The notes under the pieces: model-generated
Databases searched by the model: none
What the model was told of the DNA's origin: nothing
The model's input: the letters and a program-made list of their open reading frames with translations, nothing else
Translations under genes and position numbers: made by a program
Shown: positions 33,339 to 45,426 of the stretch, piece by piece
Numbering within the stretch: the stretch's first letter is position 1
Layout: every line of letters starts with the position of its first letter
DNA from: Margaritispora aquatica
Taxonomy: Eukaryota > Ascomycota > Leotiomycetes > Helotiales > Discinellaceae
DNA: 64,000 nt
NCBI GenBank assembly: GCA_007644065.1
Contig: VJWN01000018.1
Coordinates: 124,001 to 188,000 of the forward strand
Direction: 5' to 3'

Positions 33339-34793
33339 AGGACATTTCTCATACACTAGTTGTCCATATATTCACAATGTAATTAGAAGACTAGAGCTCA
33401 TAGATAGCGTTATAGGGAGCATTTCATATACAGGCTTCGCTAGGCTCGAAGTTATCTTGTTAGATTCTTGCGCGTTTGCCTTCTTTTGGTGGAAGTTTTG
33501 GTCCTGTTTTGCCGCGTACATGGCATGATTCAATTTTGGAACTATCGCTATGTCTCAAGTCAACTTCCGTTCGGCATTCTCTCTCAAGCATCGCTCAAGT
33601 AGGGCATATATATATATTACAGTTTCCAGACAATTTGACAGACAATTACCTATCACCGACAACCACAATGAACTACGAAGATTTGTGGGAGAGTCCATCT
33701 TACATTATACTCCCTCGCTAATTTCAATATCTTGAATTCTGTTTCATTCGGCGATTACACTACGAGCGTACCGTTGCAACCGTTTATATTGTCGATTGCT
33801 AGTCCAAAGACGCGAACGGAACTCTTCCGTGTTGTCGGCAAGTTGTTGGCAACGACTGTGTGCTTGTTCTGCTAGTTGGCAGCAAAACTCTCACCTCGAA
33901 CTTCTAGACACATCGTTCAGCTCGGCTTGGGGGACAGTCTTATCGCAGCGCACAACTAGAAAGGAGCCTTTAGTGAGGAAGCTGATGCTTATAGTTGCGA
34001 AAAGATGAAGGAAGTGTGGAGTTAGTTGGAGAGAATCAAGTGACCGGGAACGATAGGCCTTAGGTATTAGAGTTGAATCACAAATGGATTTTGACCTAGA
34101 ACACCCCAGTCCAGAAGATACTTCCACTGTCCAGCGAGGATGAGACGGACGGCTGATATTGCCAGGCTTGTGAAGCTTGCGTCTGTAAATTATTTGACAT
34201 CGTTCAGGTCTGCTGAATTTGGTCGACCATTGCGAATATCCATGGAGCTTTTAGAAGCAATCGCAACATTTTTACAGGTCATTTGCATCAAGAGAACTGA
34301 AATAACTGATCAGAAAGGCTCGAGACTTTCGACAGATTGACAAAAGCAGGCAAGAAGCACACTTCCCAGACGTTAAGTGCTGGACAGAGATTGCATAAAG
34401 AGATGCCAAGTTTCCCCTCTGAAAACTGTAAGACAATACCAATGCTATATACCGTAGGTAGTCCCTACTATAATATAGAGATGCAGGAACGATTTTCTGC
34501 ACAGTTACTTCACCAGAGCGTTCTCAATTTCGCCAAACATGAAAGTTACCATTCGACTCACGGCCTGGATACACACACAGCAAGGATTTCATTGACTCGC
34601 TTTCGTTCATGGCTTGCTTTCTTTCATCACCGGCTTGGAGTGTTTCTATATATGGATTATTTACTTTTGGTCACTTCAACTCTGATTCACCGATCCGGTA
34701 AAGTCTTGCCTTTGTTCTTATTCTATTAAAGATAAATCTTTTTGCAGAAACTTTCCTTTCAATCCCAACTACGCAAAATCGCGTTTTCGATCA
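33339..34793. other. Intergenic, no supported gene
   Basis: Several short frames on both strands (33396-33735, 34140-34729) with no motif and no splice continuity. A TATATATATATTAC tract lies near 33607. Nothing supported. Confidence 0.45.
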
Positions 34794-35697
34794 ATGGTAA
34801 TTCACAACTTCGTGATGGACACCATCACCTTCCCATACTTCAAAGAATTTCCACGGGAGCTAAAGGCATTAATCTGGGAGCAGCACATCTTGGACGTTGA
34901 AATCTTGCATTACAAGCATGTAATCGTCAAGGTAGAGCAACAATCTGGGGCGCTACCAACCAGAGTCAAGAACAACATCAGTTTCGAGCTTGTACCAGGT
35001 GTGCATCTCTCAACTATCAGACTTTTAAAACTAACACTGCATAAAAGGTAGTTCGTTCCCTAGCCTCTCCGTCAGTCAGCAGGCGCGGGCTCTCAGTCTC
35101 ATTTGCCTCCAAACAATCGGGACATTCAGCAATGCTCATACCGCCACGAAAAAGATCTATCTTCCTCAATTTCCATCGATCTATCACTTATATTGTCTCG
35201 ATAAAGACACATTGCGGGTAATGGTCCCCGAGGGGTTTCGGCAATTGATTCTCCCAAGCACCAGCCACTATGATCAAAGACGATCATCTAATCATTTCGA
35301 CGATACACCTCGCAGTTATGCCCATCTGCTCGATTTGTTGGAATTTAATTTGAGCCAGCTTGAGCTATTGATCGATAGCAACCCCGTGGCAAGCTTGTCG
35401 GCACCTGTAGAATTCAAAGAGTCAGAATTCAGAGCACAATCTTCGACTTATGGCTGGGGTCTTGCTCGAGGTATTGATGGCCACATTAGAGCACCATATT
35501 ATCGACATGATTTGAAGCAGATGATGAATATGGCCTACAGCTCTGCCAGCCGAGAGAAAGGCAAGGCAAAAGACATTTGGCCTGACATCAAGGTCGAGAT
35601 AGTCCAGTGGCAAAGAGAACCCTCCGCATACGTTGAAGGGAGCCTTGTGCGCCCAGTATCACGAAATTCTCCCAGATTTTCATTCCCAACTTGGTAA
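34794..35697 (+). CDS. 2EXR-type fungal protein, two exons
   Basis: Exons 34794-34998 and 35048-35697 (intron 49 bp, GTGTGC donor, CTAAC branch, AAAAG acceptor) give 284 residues. The N-terminal segment FPYFKEFPRELKALIWEQHI is the 2EXR motif, and the second exon has ARALSLICLQTIGTFSNAHT and a long C-terminal region. ATG 34794 and 34815 are both possible starts; the second begins MDTITFPYFKEF, closer to the domain. The donor is weak but the phase fits and the branch site is good. Function unknown; third member of the local family group. Confidence 0.7.
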
Positions 35698-36830
35698 ATT
35701 CGAAGCTGAGTGGACTACTAATCCAATGTCAGCTAATTTTGATTATTCCCAAGTCGAAAACTAAGGACTGGCAAACTCGCCATTTGCAGCATTTTTTTTT
35801 TGTTTATATAGAAATTGGTATTCGCTGAGAAGGTTTCATTTATTCCGAAGTTAGAATATGTAGAAGCTCAAGGACTCAAAAGAAACATTGGGAGGTTATA
35901 ATGCGATTAGCCTACATCAGATCGTTTTTCTCTGGTCAGGAAGTCACAATTATCCCACAATTCTAAGTTTTTCGATTCCATATGAACAATTGCAAATGTT
36001 GTCCGTGGGGAATTGGAATATGAAGTCAAGCTTGCCTCTGTGTACATATCGTCTTCCTCCCATGCTGTCTTGATTTCGAATCACTGACCATGGGCCACTC
36101 AACCGTCCTGAACTCTTGATTCGGCACTTGCTCTTCTCCTCGATGATGTTAAGAATCGCAAAATTCCTCCATGTTTTACTATTGATAGCCAACGATTGAT
36201 CAATTGAGATCACAGAGATTTTTAAGCTCTATTACTTAAGCAGCAATTGAGAAACAACAGTTTGGTATACTTTATGTGTGTACCGAATTTAGGGACTTCG
36301 GCTATACGCTTGAAACAATATCATACCCTATGGATAGACTTACCTCCAAGAAAATGGCGTTAATAAGAAATGTACGTACCGTACAATGTTTCTGTGCTAT
36401 TTGTTGGGCAGCAAGAACAGGGACTTGGAGAAGAAGGTATGTCGACTTAACTGAAGTTTGACGCTACTGTAAGCCTGCTTTTAAAAACCACCACTATTGG
36501 TAATTGTGGGACTGGCGAAAAGGCGTATGAGAAGAGAATCAAGAAATTCGGGAGGGGCCGTCTGACTGATCGACAACTGAATGTGGGAAGTTTTAGGGAG
36601 TTGTGGGTCTGGAGTGGTGGCGGATGCGGGCATAGGAGCCTTTTCGGCATGGCTTACAATATTTATACTTATATACTGGTATATATAACATTTTTGTGAC
36701 TCACCTCTATTAACGTCTAAGCGGTCTTTAAAGAACATTAAAAGGATCCATCCATACCTCCTACCCATCGTGGAGAAACCTCCATTAACACTTTTATCCT
36801 AATCTGCACCGACAACATAGATTGGTCGCC
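35698..36830. other. Intergenic with a duplicated segment
   Basis: No gene supported. The segment at 36346-36423 is a diverged copy of the sequence just downstream of the GrpB gene (37554-37651), see the repeat entry. Confidence 0.5.
36346..36423 (+). repeat. Upstream copy of a diverged direct repeat around the GrpB gene
   Basis: CCAAGAAAATGGCGTTAATA then ATGTAC and later CTATTTGTTGGGCAG match 37554-37651 (CCCAAGAGGATGGCGTTGAT, ATGTAC, CTATTTGTTGGGCAG). The downstream copy carries an extra (CTATTCAT)n expansion. Confidence 0.6.
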
Positions 36831-37503
36831 ATGCCTACCAATGCCGAAATAGCGACATTTGAGGATTTTGGTCTAAATGATATACAAAGGGTTTCATACC
36901 GACCCCTTCGCGTGATTGAGATGGTTGAGCCGAATCCGAAATGGCCCTCTTTATTTCTCTTGATAGCCCAGCGAATCCAGGCCGCGCTGGGAGACCGCGC
37001 TCTGGCTATTGAGCATATAGGCTCGACCAGTGTACCCGATCTACCGGCCAAGGACGTTATAGATATAAATTTAGTTGTCGCCGACCCGACTGCCGAAGGG
37101 GACTACGTTCGGGATCTGGAGGATGCCGGGTTTCAATTCATCTCTCGCATGAAGGTATGATCTTAGTTTGTTTTTTCTTCTTCTTCTTCTTCTTCTTAAA
37201 GTTCGTTAACACTGCTGACGCGAGACGCTATAGGAGCATCGCTTCTTTGGCCTCGAAGAGCCGTACGCCAACATTCATGTGTGGGGCCCCGACAGCTCCG
37301 AGGTTGTTCGTCATCGCATATTCAAGGAGTGGCTACTGCATCATGAGGATGATAGACTGGTATACGCGGAGGCGAAGAGGCAAGCCGCCTCAGCGACTCA
37401 GCAGGCAGGTGACACAGCGAACAAATACAATGAACGCAAACAACCGGTCATCCGGGAAATCCTGCAACGTGCCTTTGCGGCGCATGGGATTTCCGAGTCG
37501 TGA
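36831..37503 (+). CDS. GrpB (UPF0157) family nucleotidyltransferase-fold protein
   Basis: Exons 36831-37154 and 37234-37503 (intron 79 bp, GTATGA...TATAG, with a TTC microsatellite) give 197 residues. Signature segments: VIEMVEPNPKWPSLFLLIAQ, AIEHIGSTSVPDLPAKDVID (the GSTS/P-x-K-x-iD nucleotidyltransferase-like core) and, after the intron, EHRFFGLEEPYANIHVWGPD with a final LVYAEAKRQAA helix. All match GrpB/UPF0157 proteins, known mainly in bacteria and scattered fungi. The Met at 36831 is preceded by an in-frame TTG only. The precise substrate is unknown. The intron sits inside the conserved core and shows the gene is adapted to the fungal genome. Family call is firm. Confidence 0.9.
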
Positions 37504-38323
37504 CTCTTGACTCTTGACGGCCAAATATATCTCATGGCTGCTTGTGGAATATACCCCAAGAGGATGGCGTTGATAAGAGAATGTACATGTAATCCAATAC
37601 CTTTTGCTATTCATCTATTCATCTATTCATCTATTTGTTGGGCAGAAAGATACCATTCGCCTTTCTCGTGAGGATGGATGGGTTGAAGCGACACACATGT
37701 ACGCCTCTTTGGAGCTCTTTGGAGGGGTTGCTGTGCCCCTCACTCAACCCCCACCTTGTCCATACGTGCATAGTCAGCCTCGACTTAATAGGACATGGTT
37801 GGACCAGGGCTACCAATTATGAGGAGCCTGATATTGGGCCACAGTCGGGTTCTCATTCAATCCCTTCATTGTGCTTCAGATTGACATCAAATGGAAGTAT
37901 TTATTCTCCGAGCCATCTCCCGTCAATTGGACATTGGACATTGGACATTGGTCAATTGGGCAAAATTGAACATGCATTGATTGCATTACGGTTGGGTATA
38001 TATAATTGCACAAATCATAGGTTGTCTAGCGCCCTAGAGACCTGAGTAGAGCCCAACTAGGGCTGACTTCAGGCGATTGGTCGAGAGGCGAGCTGACTTC
38101 GGTGAAGCTTTAGGAAACATAGACGAACATTGGCTTCCTCGCCGAACCCAACTTCGGATCGTTTGTATCTTCAACACGGGTACAACTTCAGCAAAGATCC
38201 ACATGTTAGTATGCCGTGATCATCTCACTCCATCTTCGCTATCCTCAAAACATATCAGATCCAATCAATACCATTGCGCCACACATCCATCGGGTAGATC
38301 ACGAGGCTGCCTCTGATTTCAAG
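37504..38323. other. Intergenic, contains (CTATTCAT)n and a diverged direct repeat
   Basis: 37554-37651 is the downstream copy of the repeat described at 36346-36423. The tract CTATTCATCTATTCATC at about 37608-37635 has roughly four 8-base units. (TTGGACA)n-like repeat near 37929-37955. Nothing coding supported. Confidence 0.55.
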
Positions 38324-39241
38324 ATGTCTGAGGCAGTACCAGGTCTTCCTTTGACAAAAAACCCATCAAACACAATCAAGATGTTAGAATATCGCATCAC
38401 TCGACGAGCCGATCTCTCGCTGGCGTTTGATCCGCCAGCTGGTTCACGAGAGCTAGCCAATGCCCTGAGCATGAAGTATCCAATGTGCGAGAACTTGGAG
38501 CAGCAACTTCAATCAGCTCTTCTCGACTTCATCAACACAGAAACAGAGGAAAGTCGGGAATATACGTTTTCTCAGCCCAAGAATCGACAGCCAAGCCTGT
38601 CTTCCACTACTTCTGTCACTACGACAGAATCTTCTCCGTCCATAACATCCAATCTGACAACTGCGCCAACTGATTTTCAATCCTCTATGCTGGTTTGGAA
38701 CATCACAACAGGCAAGCCTGTCGAGAAAAAAAGAAACAGGATCAAATATGACAGCGAGAAGCGAGTTAAGGTGGCTGGAGTCAGAAAATCTGGCGCGTGT
38801 GACTTCCACAGGAAGAAGAAGACAGAGGTGAGTCTCTTGCCACGATTAAGGTACTGATACTTACATGTAAAGTGCACTTGCTCCACATCGCCTCTGGCAC
38901 AGAAAAGTCCAGCTCGACGTCAACGATCCTTGACACATAGTACAAACCAGAGTGTTGACGATCTATCAGTCAGTTCAGCCTCAACAGAAACAATAGATGT
39001 CCAGCAGGCGCCCGATAATCAACCCCTCAACTATCATTCAGAAAATGTCATGTTTGATGCCGACCTCTCCCGCATGTCTGAATTTGATTTCGCCTCAGAC
39101 TTCGCGTTATGGGACGTCGCTACGCTGGTCCCATTTTCGGACTCGATATTAGCACTTTCAAATGATAATTTGTCAGAATTACCATTCTTCAACCACGATA
39201 GCACCCCAGAGTCTTGGCCACAAGAGAGGCTCTGGAAATGA
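38324..39241 (+). CDS. Putative nuclear protein with a CxFHxxxxxxCxC motif
   Basis: Exons 38324-38827 and 38873-39241 (intron 45 bp, GAG|GTGAGT) give 290 residues from MSEAVPGLPLTKNPSNT. The basic segment KKRNRIKYDSEKRVKVAGVR ends in SGACDFHRKKKTE, and the next exon continues CTCSTSPLAQKSPARR. So the Cys/His-rich basic motif (C-x2-H-x6-C-x-C) is split exactly at the intron. Basic residues plus Ser-rich and acidic flanks suggest a nuclear, possibly DNA-binding regulator. I recall similar C-x-x-H-R-x-x-K motifs in uncharacterised fungal proteins. No recognised full domain. The first part is Ser/Thr-rich and acidic. The 3' end is uncertain: two other frames stay open past 39241 and read plausibly. 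Confidence 0.55.
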
Positions 39242-40880
39242 AAAAAAAGGCAGCACTTCGAGCCATGGCCGATCCATGGCAGGCCCATCCTTCGCCATAC
39301 CAAGCACAGCTGATCGATGAGTCTTATGATGACTCAAAATCAGTCTTGGTCCAGTACGAGGAATATATTGGAATCCATGTAACTCCCAGATCCGGATCGC
39401 TGCGACCGACTGGGTGACCCCTTTGTTCCACTAGGCCACTGGTTGGCGGCAACGCTGACTTGAGGTATCGGTGAGATAGAGCGGTCATTTGGAGGAAGAA
39501 GCTGGCCAGATACCAATTTTGCAGCCCTGCAAATGGATACTTCGAAAGCTTTATTGCTTGTTCTCTAGGGTCGCCAGAAGAACCTCCTCCAAGTCGCCAA
39601 AATTGGATTATTTGAAGGTCTGTACCGTCGCCAATCCTATGGACAACGCACAACCGCACTTCAGGAACAACCATATACGGATCTGGTCCGGACAATCCGG
39701 AAAGCGGCTGATTTCAAGGTATAGAATACTCTTTCCTTTGGAATCCAGGAACCCCTTCTGGAGATTCCCAAGATCTGGCCTGGGCGTCACAAATCAGAGG
39801 CGGATATCGGATCGCTTGCATGGAGCATGGTCCTTTGTTCTCACCTTGGAATGGAATCCACGGAATTTACTGGTCTTGCCTGCTGCCAGCTCCCCTCATT
39901 GTTATTCTCGAAATATCTCGGGAAGACTTGGTTTCCATACCCCGGTGCGTCCAATCTGGACCACAAGGCCTCCTCGTACATAATTTCAGCTTATCTCCCA
40001 TGATGGCTGTGCCGCCTGTAAGGATTCAGCAGACCTCTGTTGATCCAGTTCTGGCCAACGGACGGTAACCAGGGATCGACTCAAGTGCGACAACGAGTTC
40101 ATTGCCAGAACTAATTGCATTCATAGTGGTCCATAGGTTGTATATGCAATATAATGGGTTTGACAAGATGGATTTGTTTGCAAGGCCATATGATATTGAC
40201 TCTAAATAGGACTACGAATTGGCTCTTTCAAATGAGGATGGTCAGAAACAGATGCTGACTTTTCGTACAGGAAACCAACCATTTTCTGGACGAAAGCCTT
40301 CAACAGGCCGGCTAACATACAAGTTTGAATTCATATCCATGTTATTACATGACAGGATTTACCTACCATATGTTAACACAATCAATATCAAGGAGACATT
40401 GAGAAAGACTGACATTAACTTGGATTTATACATTTTAACCAAGCTGACGGCCAGGAATGTTGCATTGATGTCATCAGAACCAGCTTCCAGCAATAACCAA
40501 CATCAAGTAGAAACCTTGTGATATGTTGTTGAGTATTCCAAGCAACTAAGAAAGCTCCTACCAAGGCATGAGAGTATCAGTAACAATGCTTGTAGAATGT
40601 TTGGTGTGGTGTTGGACACAGCTTTGGTCGCAATTGTGTAGACGTGATAAGTAATCCTGAGAAGACAGTTTTGAAAATGGAGTTTCTTTCTCTATATACA
40701 AGGAAAATTATCGACGCGTACTTGCATATCAAATTTATAGAGCTTTGTGTTTGGTGTTGAATGAAATATCTCTTCCAGAGTTGCATCGTATTGAAGTTGT
40801 TCGCTATCTTATCGTCTGTGTGGGCCCCGCCAAAGTCAATGTGTCTTACTGTAGGCAAGAACCGACTCTGCCACGTGACT
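39242..40880. other. Intergenic, no supported gene
   Basis: Overlapping frames on both strands at 39324-40068 (for example 39489-39983 plus) without motif or consistent splice structure. Possibly a decayed gene. No call is made. Confidence 0.4.
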
Positions 40881-43150
40881 ATATATTTTCATTATTATAG
40901 TATAAAGTTTTATAAATTTATACCATGATTTTATACTTTTATATCAATAATAGCCAAGTATATTATTATGCTCTACACTATCAGCTAGCTTACAAGATTC
41001 ATCAGCAATTAGGTGAAAAATCAATTTAATATCAGCAAGTAAGCTAGAAAAGGTCTCTCGCTGATGGCCGACTTGCTTGCTTATTGACTACTCTGCTAAC
41101 TATACGCATGGGGGTCTCACCATATCAAAGTCACCCCCATGGCAGGCCGGTGAAGCCTTTGACTAACCAAAAGTTGAGGTTGTTCGTTTTTGTTCTATAA
41201 TTCCTTTATCGAGCGGTAGCAGAACAAGACGGTGAGCTTGACATACTGAGACCCCCTTTCGTATCACCGTAAAGTAGCGTTTTTCTCATGAGCTGAAGAG
41301 GATTGCCGACTCAGCGACGGCTGAGAGCTGCCACCTTTTTCAACTAAGATGGGTTGCACACGACTTTTTCTTCGTGGGCTTTATTGGGCTTTGAGGACAA
41401 TCGTAGATTACTTCTGCGTCGTATCCTCACAGGCCCGGTGCGGTGATACCAAGAAAACACCTAGCTAACTGTTTCATTGGTTTGTAGCTCAGCCTCTACA
41501 ACCGACCTAAACCTGCGCCTCCAAAAGCAAACCCGACAACTTGAACGATACTTACTACGCAGCCTTCCTTAAAAAAAAATGTCGATAACTCTCTCGACGA
41601 TATTGGATGGTGGGCAATTTGGAATTATATATGCGACATCTTAGAGGCTGACTGTCGTGGTATTAGGAGATCAAGCGAGGGGTATACCGCAGTATATATC
41701 CTATTATAATTTACGAATCGGCAAGATAGAATCTATATTTTATAAGTAAGTATTAATCTAAATAAGCCTCGAGAAATAGTTAAGCACGTTATTCTATTAA
41801 TAATTGATGTCAATGTCGAGAACTTTTGAAGTGTTACCGGATTATAGGACTGAAAAGGTCACGTAACCAATACTCTCCTCAGATATTGTAGGGAGATCAT
41901 CAAGTCTAGAAAATCATATACACTCCTTTAACTATAAAGAAGAGTATATTGGATTAAAGATGTTAGTATAGGGCGATACTGATCCGTACGTGATAGTATA
42001 TTGAAATCTACCTAGGATATATACGAGTGGAAATACTAAGCTTGAAAACAATACTAAGAGGCTTGCAGCATATTGCCAAGAGGCGGGTTTTTAGCAGCTG
42101 TATCCTCGATCGCGCACCCGCCAAGATTTTTTTTTATCTTCAATACTTGCTGTCATTCATCACTACTCCCTCAAGCTCATCATAAACAGTCTTGTGTTCT
42201 ATCGTCGTTTTTGGCGCTTGAAGGCTTTGTCGAAACTTGAAAGAAAGTCCGTATAGTCTACTTTCGTTTGCCAAAGCCTTTGACTGACAGACCTCCTCAC
42301 TAATCAGAGATATGGCGGACTTGGAAGCTACTCCTTAGTTACCTGGTATTTTTCAATAGAGCTGGTCAACAATCTCTACTTTTTTTTTACTACTTTTGGC
42401 GGCCCGCAAAAAACTTTCTATGGAACTTACGACTGTCTTACTGAAGCCGGCGATATAAATATCAATCGCTCCCAGGCGTTCGTCACATCAGACTTCTCCG
42501 ATTTCATTCGGGAATTGAGAATAACCCTGTAAGGGTCGACATTCATACTACCTCTCTGGATGAGCTTGAAACTCTACCGCATGGAACAACCACACCGCTA
42601 TGCTTGGAATTCTCTATAGAGCCTCTCTTGCTTTATTATTATCGAATATTAGTAAAAAAAACGTAATAGAAAGGGTTAATTTTAATAAATAAAGGTTCTG
42701 GTTTTAGTGAGGTTTTATAAGCCACTTTAAACACTAAGCCGCTGAACAACCTTCTATATAAGATTACCATAATTTGAAATATCGATAATGAAGATTATAC
42801 GTCGGTGTGAATGAAGGTGTAATGGATACAAAGGGTTGTGGTTAGCGGAGTTTAGATATTCACGAGCTTTACCATTTGATTTTAGCAAGTTTTAGAAGGT
42901 GAAACGAATTTTTAATTCCGCTAGTAAACGTCTCTATCAATCACAAAACAAAACCCTAAACAATAAGATGCCGCCTTCGGTCTGTCAAATCCAAACGCCT
43001 ATGAACAACCGTATATAAAGTTAGCTGTCCAAAGGCCCAGGCCTTAAAAATAGCGGCCACTCCCACTTATTGCAGTCGAACCCGCTGTTCAATTCCCAAA
43101 GTTTCTGTCAATACTAACAAGTCTTATCTATCACTTCGGCCCGAAAAACT
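40881..43150. other. AT-rich block resembling RIP-degraded repeat
   Basis: TA-dominated sequence such as TATAAAGTTTTATAAATTTA at about 40903, with stop codons in every frame, especially 40880-41000 and 41580-42060. A less AT-rich stretch at 42300-42660 has short peptide-like runs broken by stops (for example ININRSQAFVTSDFSDFIRE near 42450-42515), pointing to decayed coding sequence. No intact transposase or reverse transcriptase seen. No terminal repeats identified. Confidence 0.5.
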
Positions 43151-45069
43151 CTAAAGTAGTGAGCTCTTATCACAGATCATTACTTCTGAATTCAAAACGC
43201 CCGAATTCAGCAAGTACTGCAAACAAGCGATAAATTGTCGCTCGTTGCGTACGTGAATATGCTTGTTAATTATTAGAATGTCTGAGCCTTGAAAAGCGTG
43301 TCCGATTCCCTTTTCCTCGTTCAGAAGCTCGATTAACTTCGACCACGATGGGGTATGCGTGCGAGGGTCAAGGACGCTGCCAATCATGATAATATCCTGC
43401 CTTTTGCTGCTCCCGGGATATTTAAAGTGAAATACCATTGATGAGAGAGATACCTGGGAATCCTGCCATTTGAATTGTCGCCCTGAGATATCCACCTTAT
43501 TTACACTACCCGCTGCGAATCCGAAATATGTGGCGTCAGGTTCACAGTCTGAAAAAGGGACATGAGAATTATCGATTCTTGAGTGAGAGGTAGAGTCAGG
43601 CTGTCCGGTTTCTGTATTCACTTGGACTTCAACATAGGATTCATCATACTCTTCAAAGTCTGTGACTTCCAAGCTCCTCGACTCTGTTAGGCCAGTGATA
43701 GAGACACCAGCTGTAGAATCTGCAGGTATAGGAGATCGTTTAGACCCGAGGCGACGGACCAAGTCCTGCTTCGCGATAACTTCCATCTTCTTGCTCATTT
43801 CTGCTGTTATACCCTTGTAACGCCTGTAGATTTTGGCATCCAGCGCTGGGGGTAGGATCCAAGATGGGTATAACTTTTGATGACAAGATGAAACGCAGAA
43901 GCCACCGGGATGGGTTGCGAGGAATACGGAGCATAGATAGCAGGACTTCTTGCTTACGCCGATAAATTGGAATCGAGGCATCTGCTCCGGATGATGATCG
44001 TAGAAGTTGATTAATTGACATTCGGCATGGGCAACGAGATTTGCCGGACAGGACTTCCGGAAAAAGGATTCAGGATCATCAGTATCCCAGATCTTAGCAA
44101 GACGAAGGATTATTTCCGTCGGCCTGATTTCCGCTATTCTGCGCAGTACGCAACTGAGGGGCATATCTTCGTCCTGGTGAAACTTCACTATGGGAGGCGC
44201 ACCTATGGACTTGACGAATATAGGATTAAACAAAGCTGGGAGGTCAATCGCAGTTCGTATCATGGCCTTCGCAGCAATGCCGTACCGTCCAAGTTTAAAG
44301 ACAATGTGAACCCAACGTGGTAGTGGCTGGTCTCCCTTGGAAAAGGCAAGTGTCAACAGGTCGCGATATACTTTCTTCGCCTTTTGAGCCCATCGTACCA
44401 AACTTAGCAAAATACTCGGGCCTAGCTCTAATGACAGGTCTTGGAAAAGTTGGATCCATTTAAACCATTCAAGAAACTGCTGTATCGCCGGTAAGGCACG
44501 GTCTGGTAGCGCTTCCACTAGACGTGACTCCAGAGATGCAATGCTCTCTTCGAAAACGCCATTTGACTTCTGGAGGTTCCGTATGTACTTTCGAATCTTT
44601 GTGATATCGAGTTGGATTATCTTAGCCAGCATCTCTGTCTCCCTGCTAGGTGAGCCAGATACTGTGATGAGAATATGTCAGCATATTTCATCGAGAATAA
44701 TGCTAAAGAACGCATGCCTTCATTTGAAACACTGCTAAGTAAGCCTAAGATGTTGTTCAATTGGCTCAAGGTTTCTTCGGAAACTCCAGCGTTGCTTGCT
44801 ATCCGAACTACTGTCCCTTCAGGCTCCCCTTCCTCTAAACATGCTGCCGAGACAGCATCCCCACCTTGCCGTGTGGCGCATATGAGTGCGAAAGAATCAA
44901 GAAACTTGCGTTTCAATACTCGCTCTTTCGGTACTTGTAGATTTGGCGCATCTTGATCAAGACCGTAGACCGTTGGCTCACCACGGACATGATCAAGGAG
45001 GTAGAGGAGCGCGGCCGCCTGAACGAATCGATCCCTCGTATTCCCAGTTATTTCGAGATTGGTAGTCAT
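43151..45069 (-). CDS. OTT_1508-like deaminase (cytidine-deaminase fold)
   Basis: Exons 45069-44733 and 44661-43151 (intron 71 bp, GTGTTT...CTGAC...CACAG, phase 1) give 615 residues. The N-terminal domain (about 1-110) has DSFALICATRQGGDAVSAAC and EEGEPEGTVVRIASNAGVSE. The deaminase core follows: HAE at about 324-326 in NLVAHAECQLINFYDHHP, and KKSCYLCSVFL (Cys about 353 and 356), together the HxE...CxxC zinc site. SSCHQKLYPSW is typical of fungal OTT_1508-like members. Such proteins belong to the large deaminase superfamily and are expanded in fungi. The target (nucleic acid, nucleotide or other) is unknown. The intron donor is not optimal but the phase and the GCTGACAT branch fit. The last ~250 residues are unassigned. 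It sits about 2 kb from the UPRTase-fusion gene. Confidence 0.83.
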
Positions 45070-45426
45070 GGTGTTCAAGATGTGGAAGTTGGTAGCAATG
45101 AAGATGGAGCAGCCCAACAGTCTCCTTTTAAATATTGTGTTGCTGTTGTGCTACCACACCTGCGGATCAGTAGCCATTCTTACTGATGATTAGCAGCTGT
45201 GATTAGTCGCGCATGACATTAAAAATCCACAAAGAAAAACAAAAAGTTGGATCTTATTGGGAGAGTGGAAGGATTGAGGTTACGGGTTGTCACTAGCCGA
45301 TGATCGCTATAGGATTCTTGTGTTGGGAAGCTCAAGGCTACATTTCATACAGGAAGCACGGCCTTCTTATCATTGAAACGAACGTCAAGGGCAATAAAAT
45401 GCTGTGTTTTGATTTTCTTATCAAAG
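45070..45426. other. Intergenic between deaminase and zinc-finger genes
   Basis: Promoter side of the minus-strand deaminase gene and 3' flank of the zinc-finger gene. Nothing else seen. Confidence 0.5.

Noticed and set aside
39214..40068. Several plus-strand frames after the 38324 gene
   Set aside because: All three frames are partly open, none joins by convincing splice sites. A missed continuation of the 38324 gene is possible but not shown.
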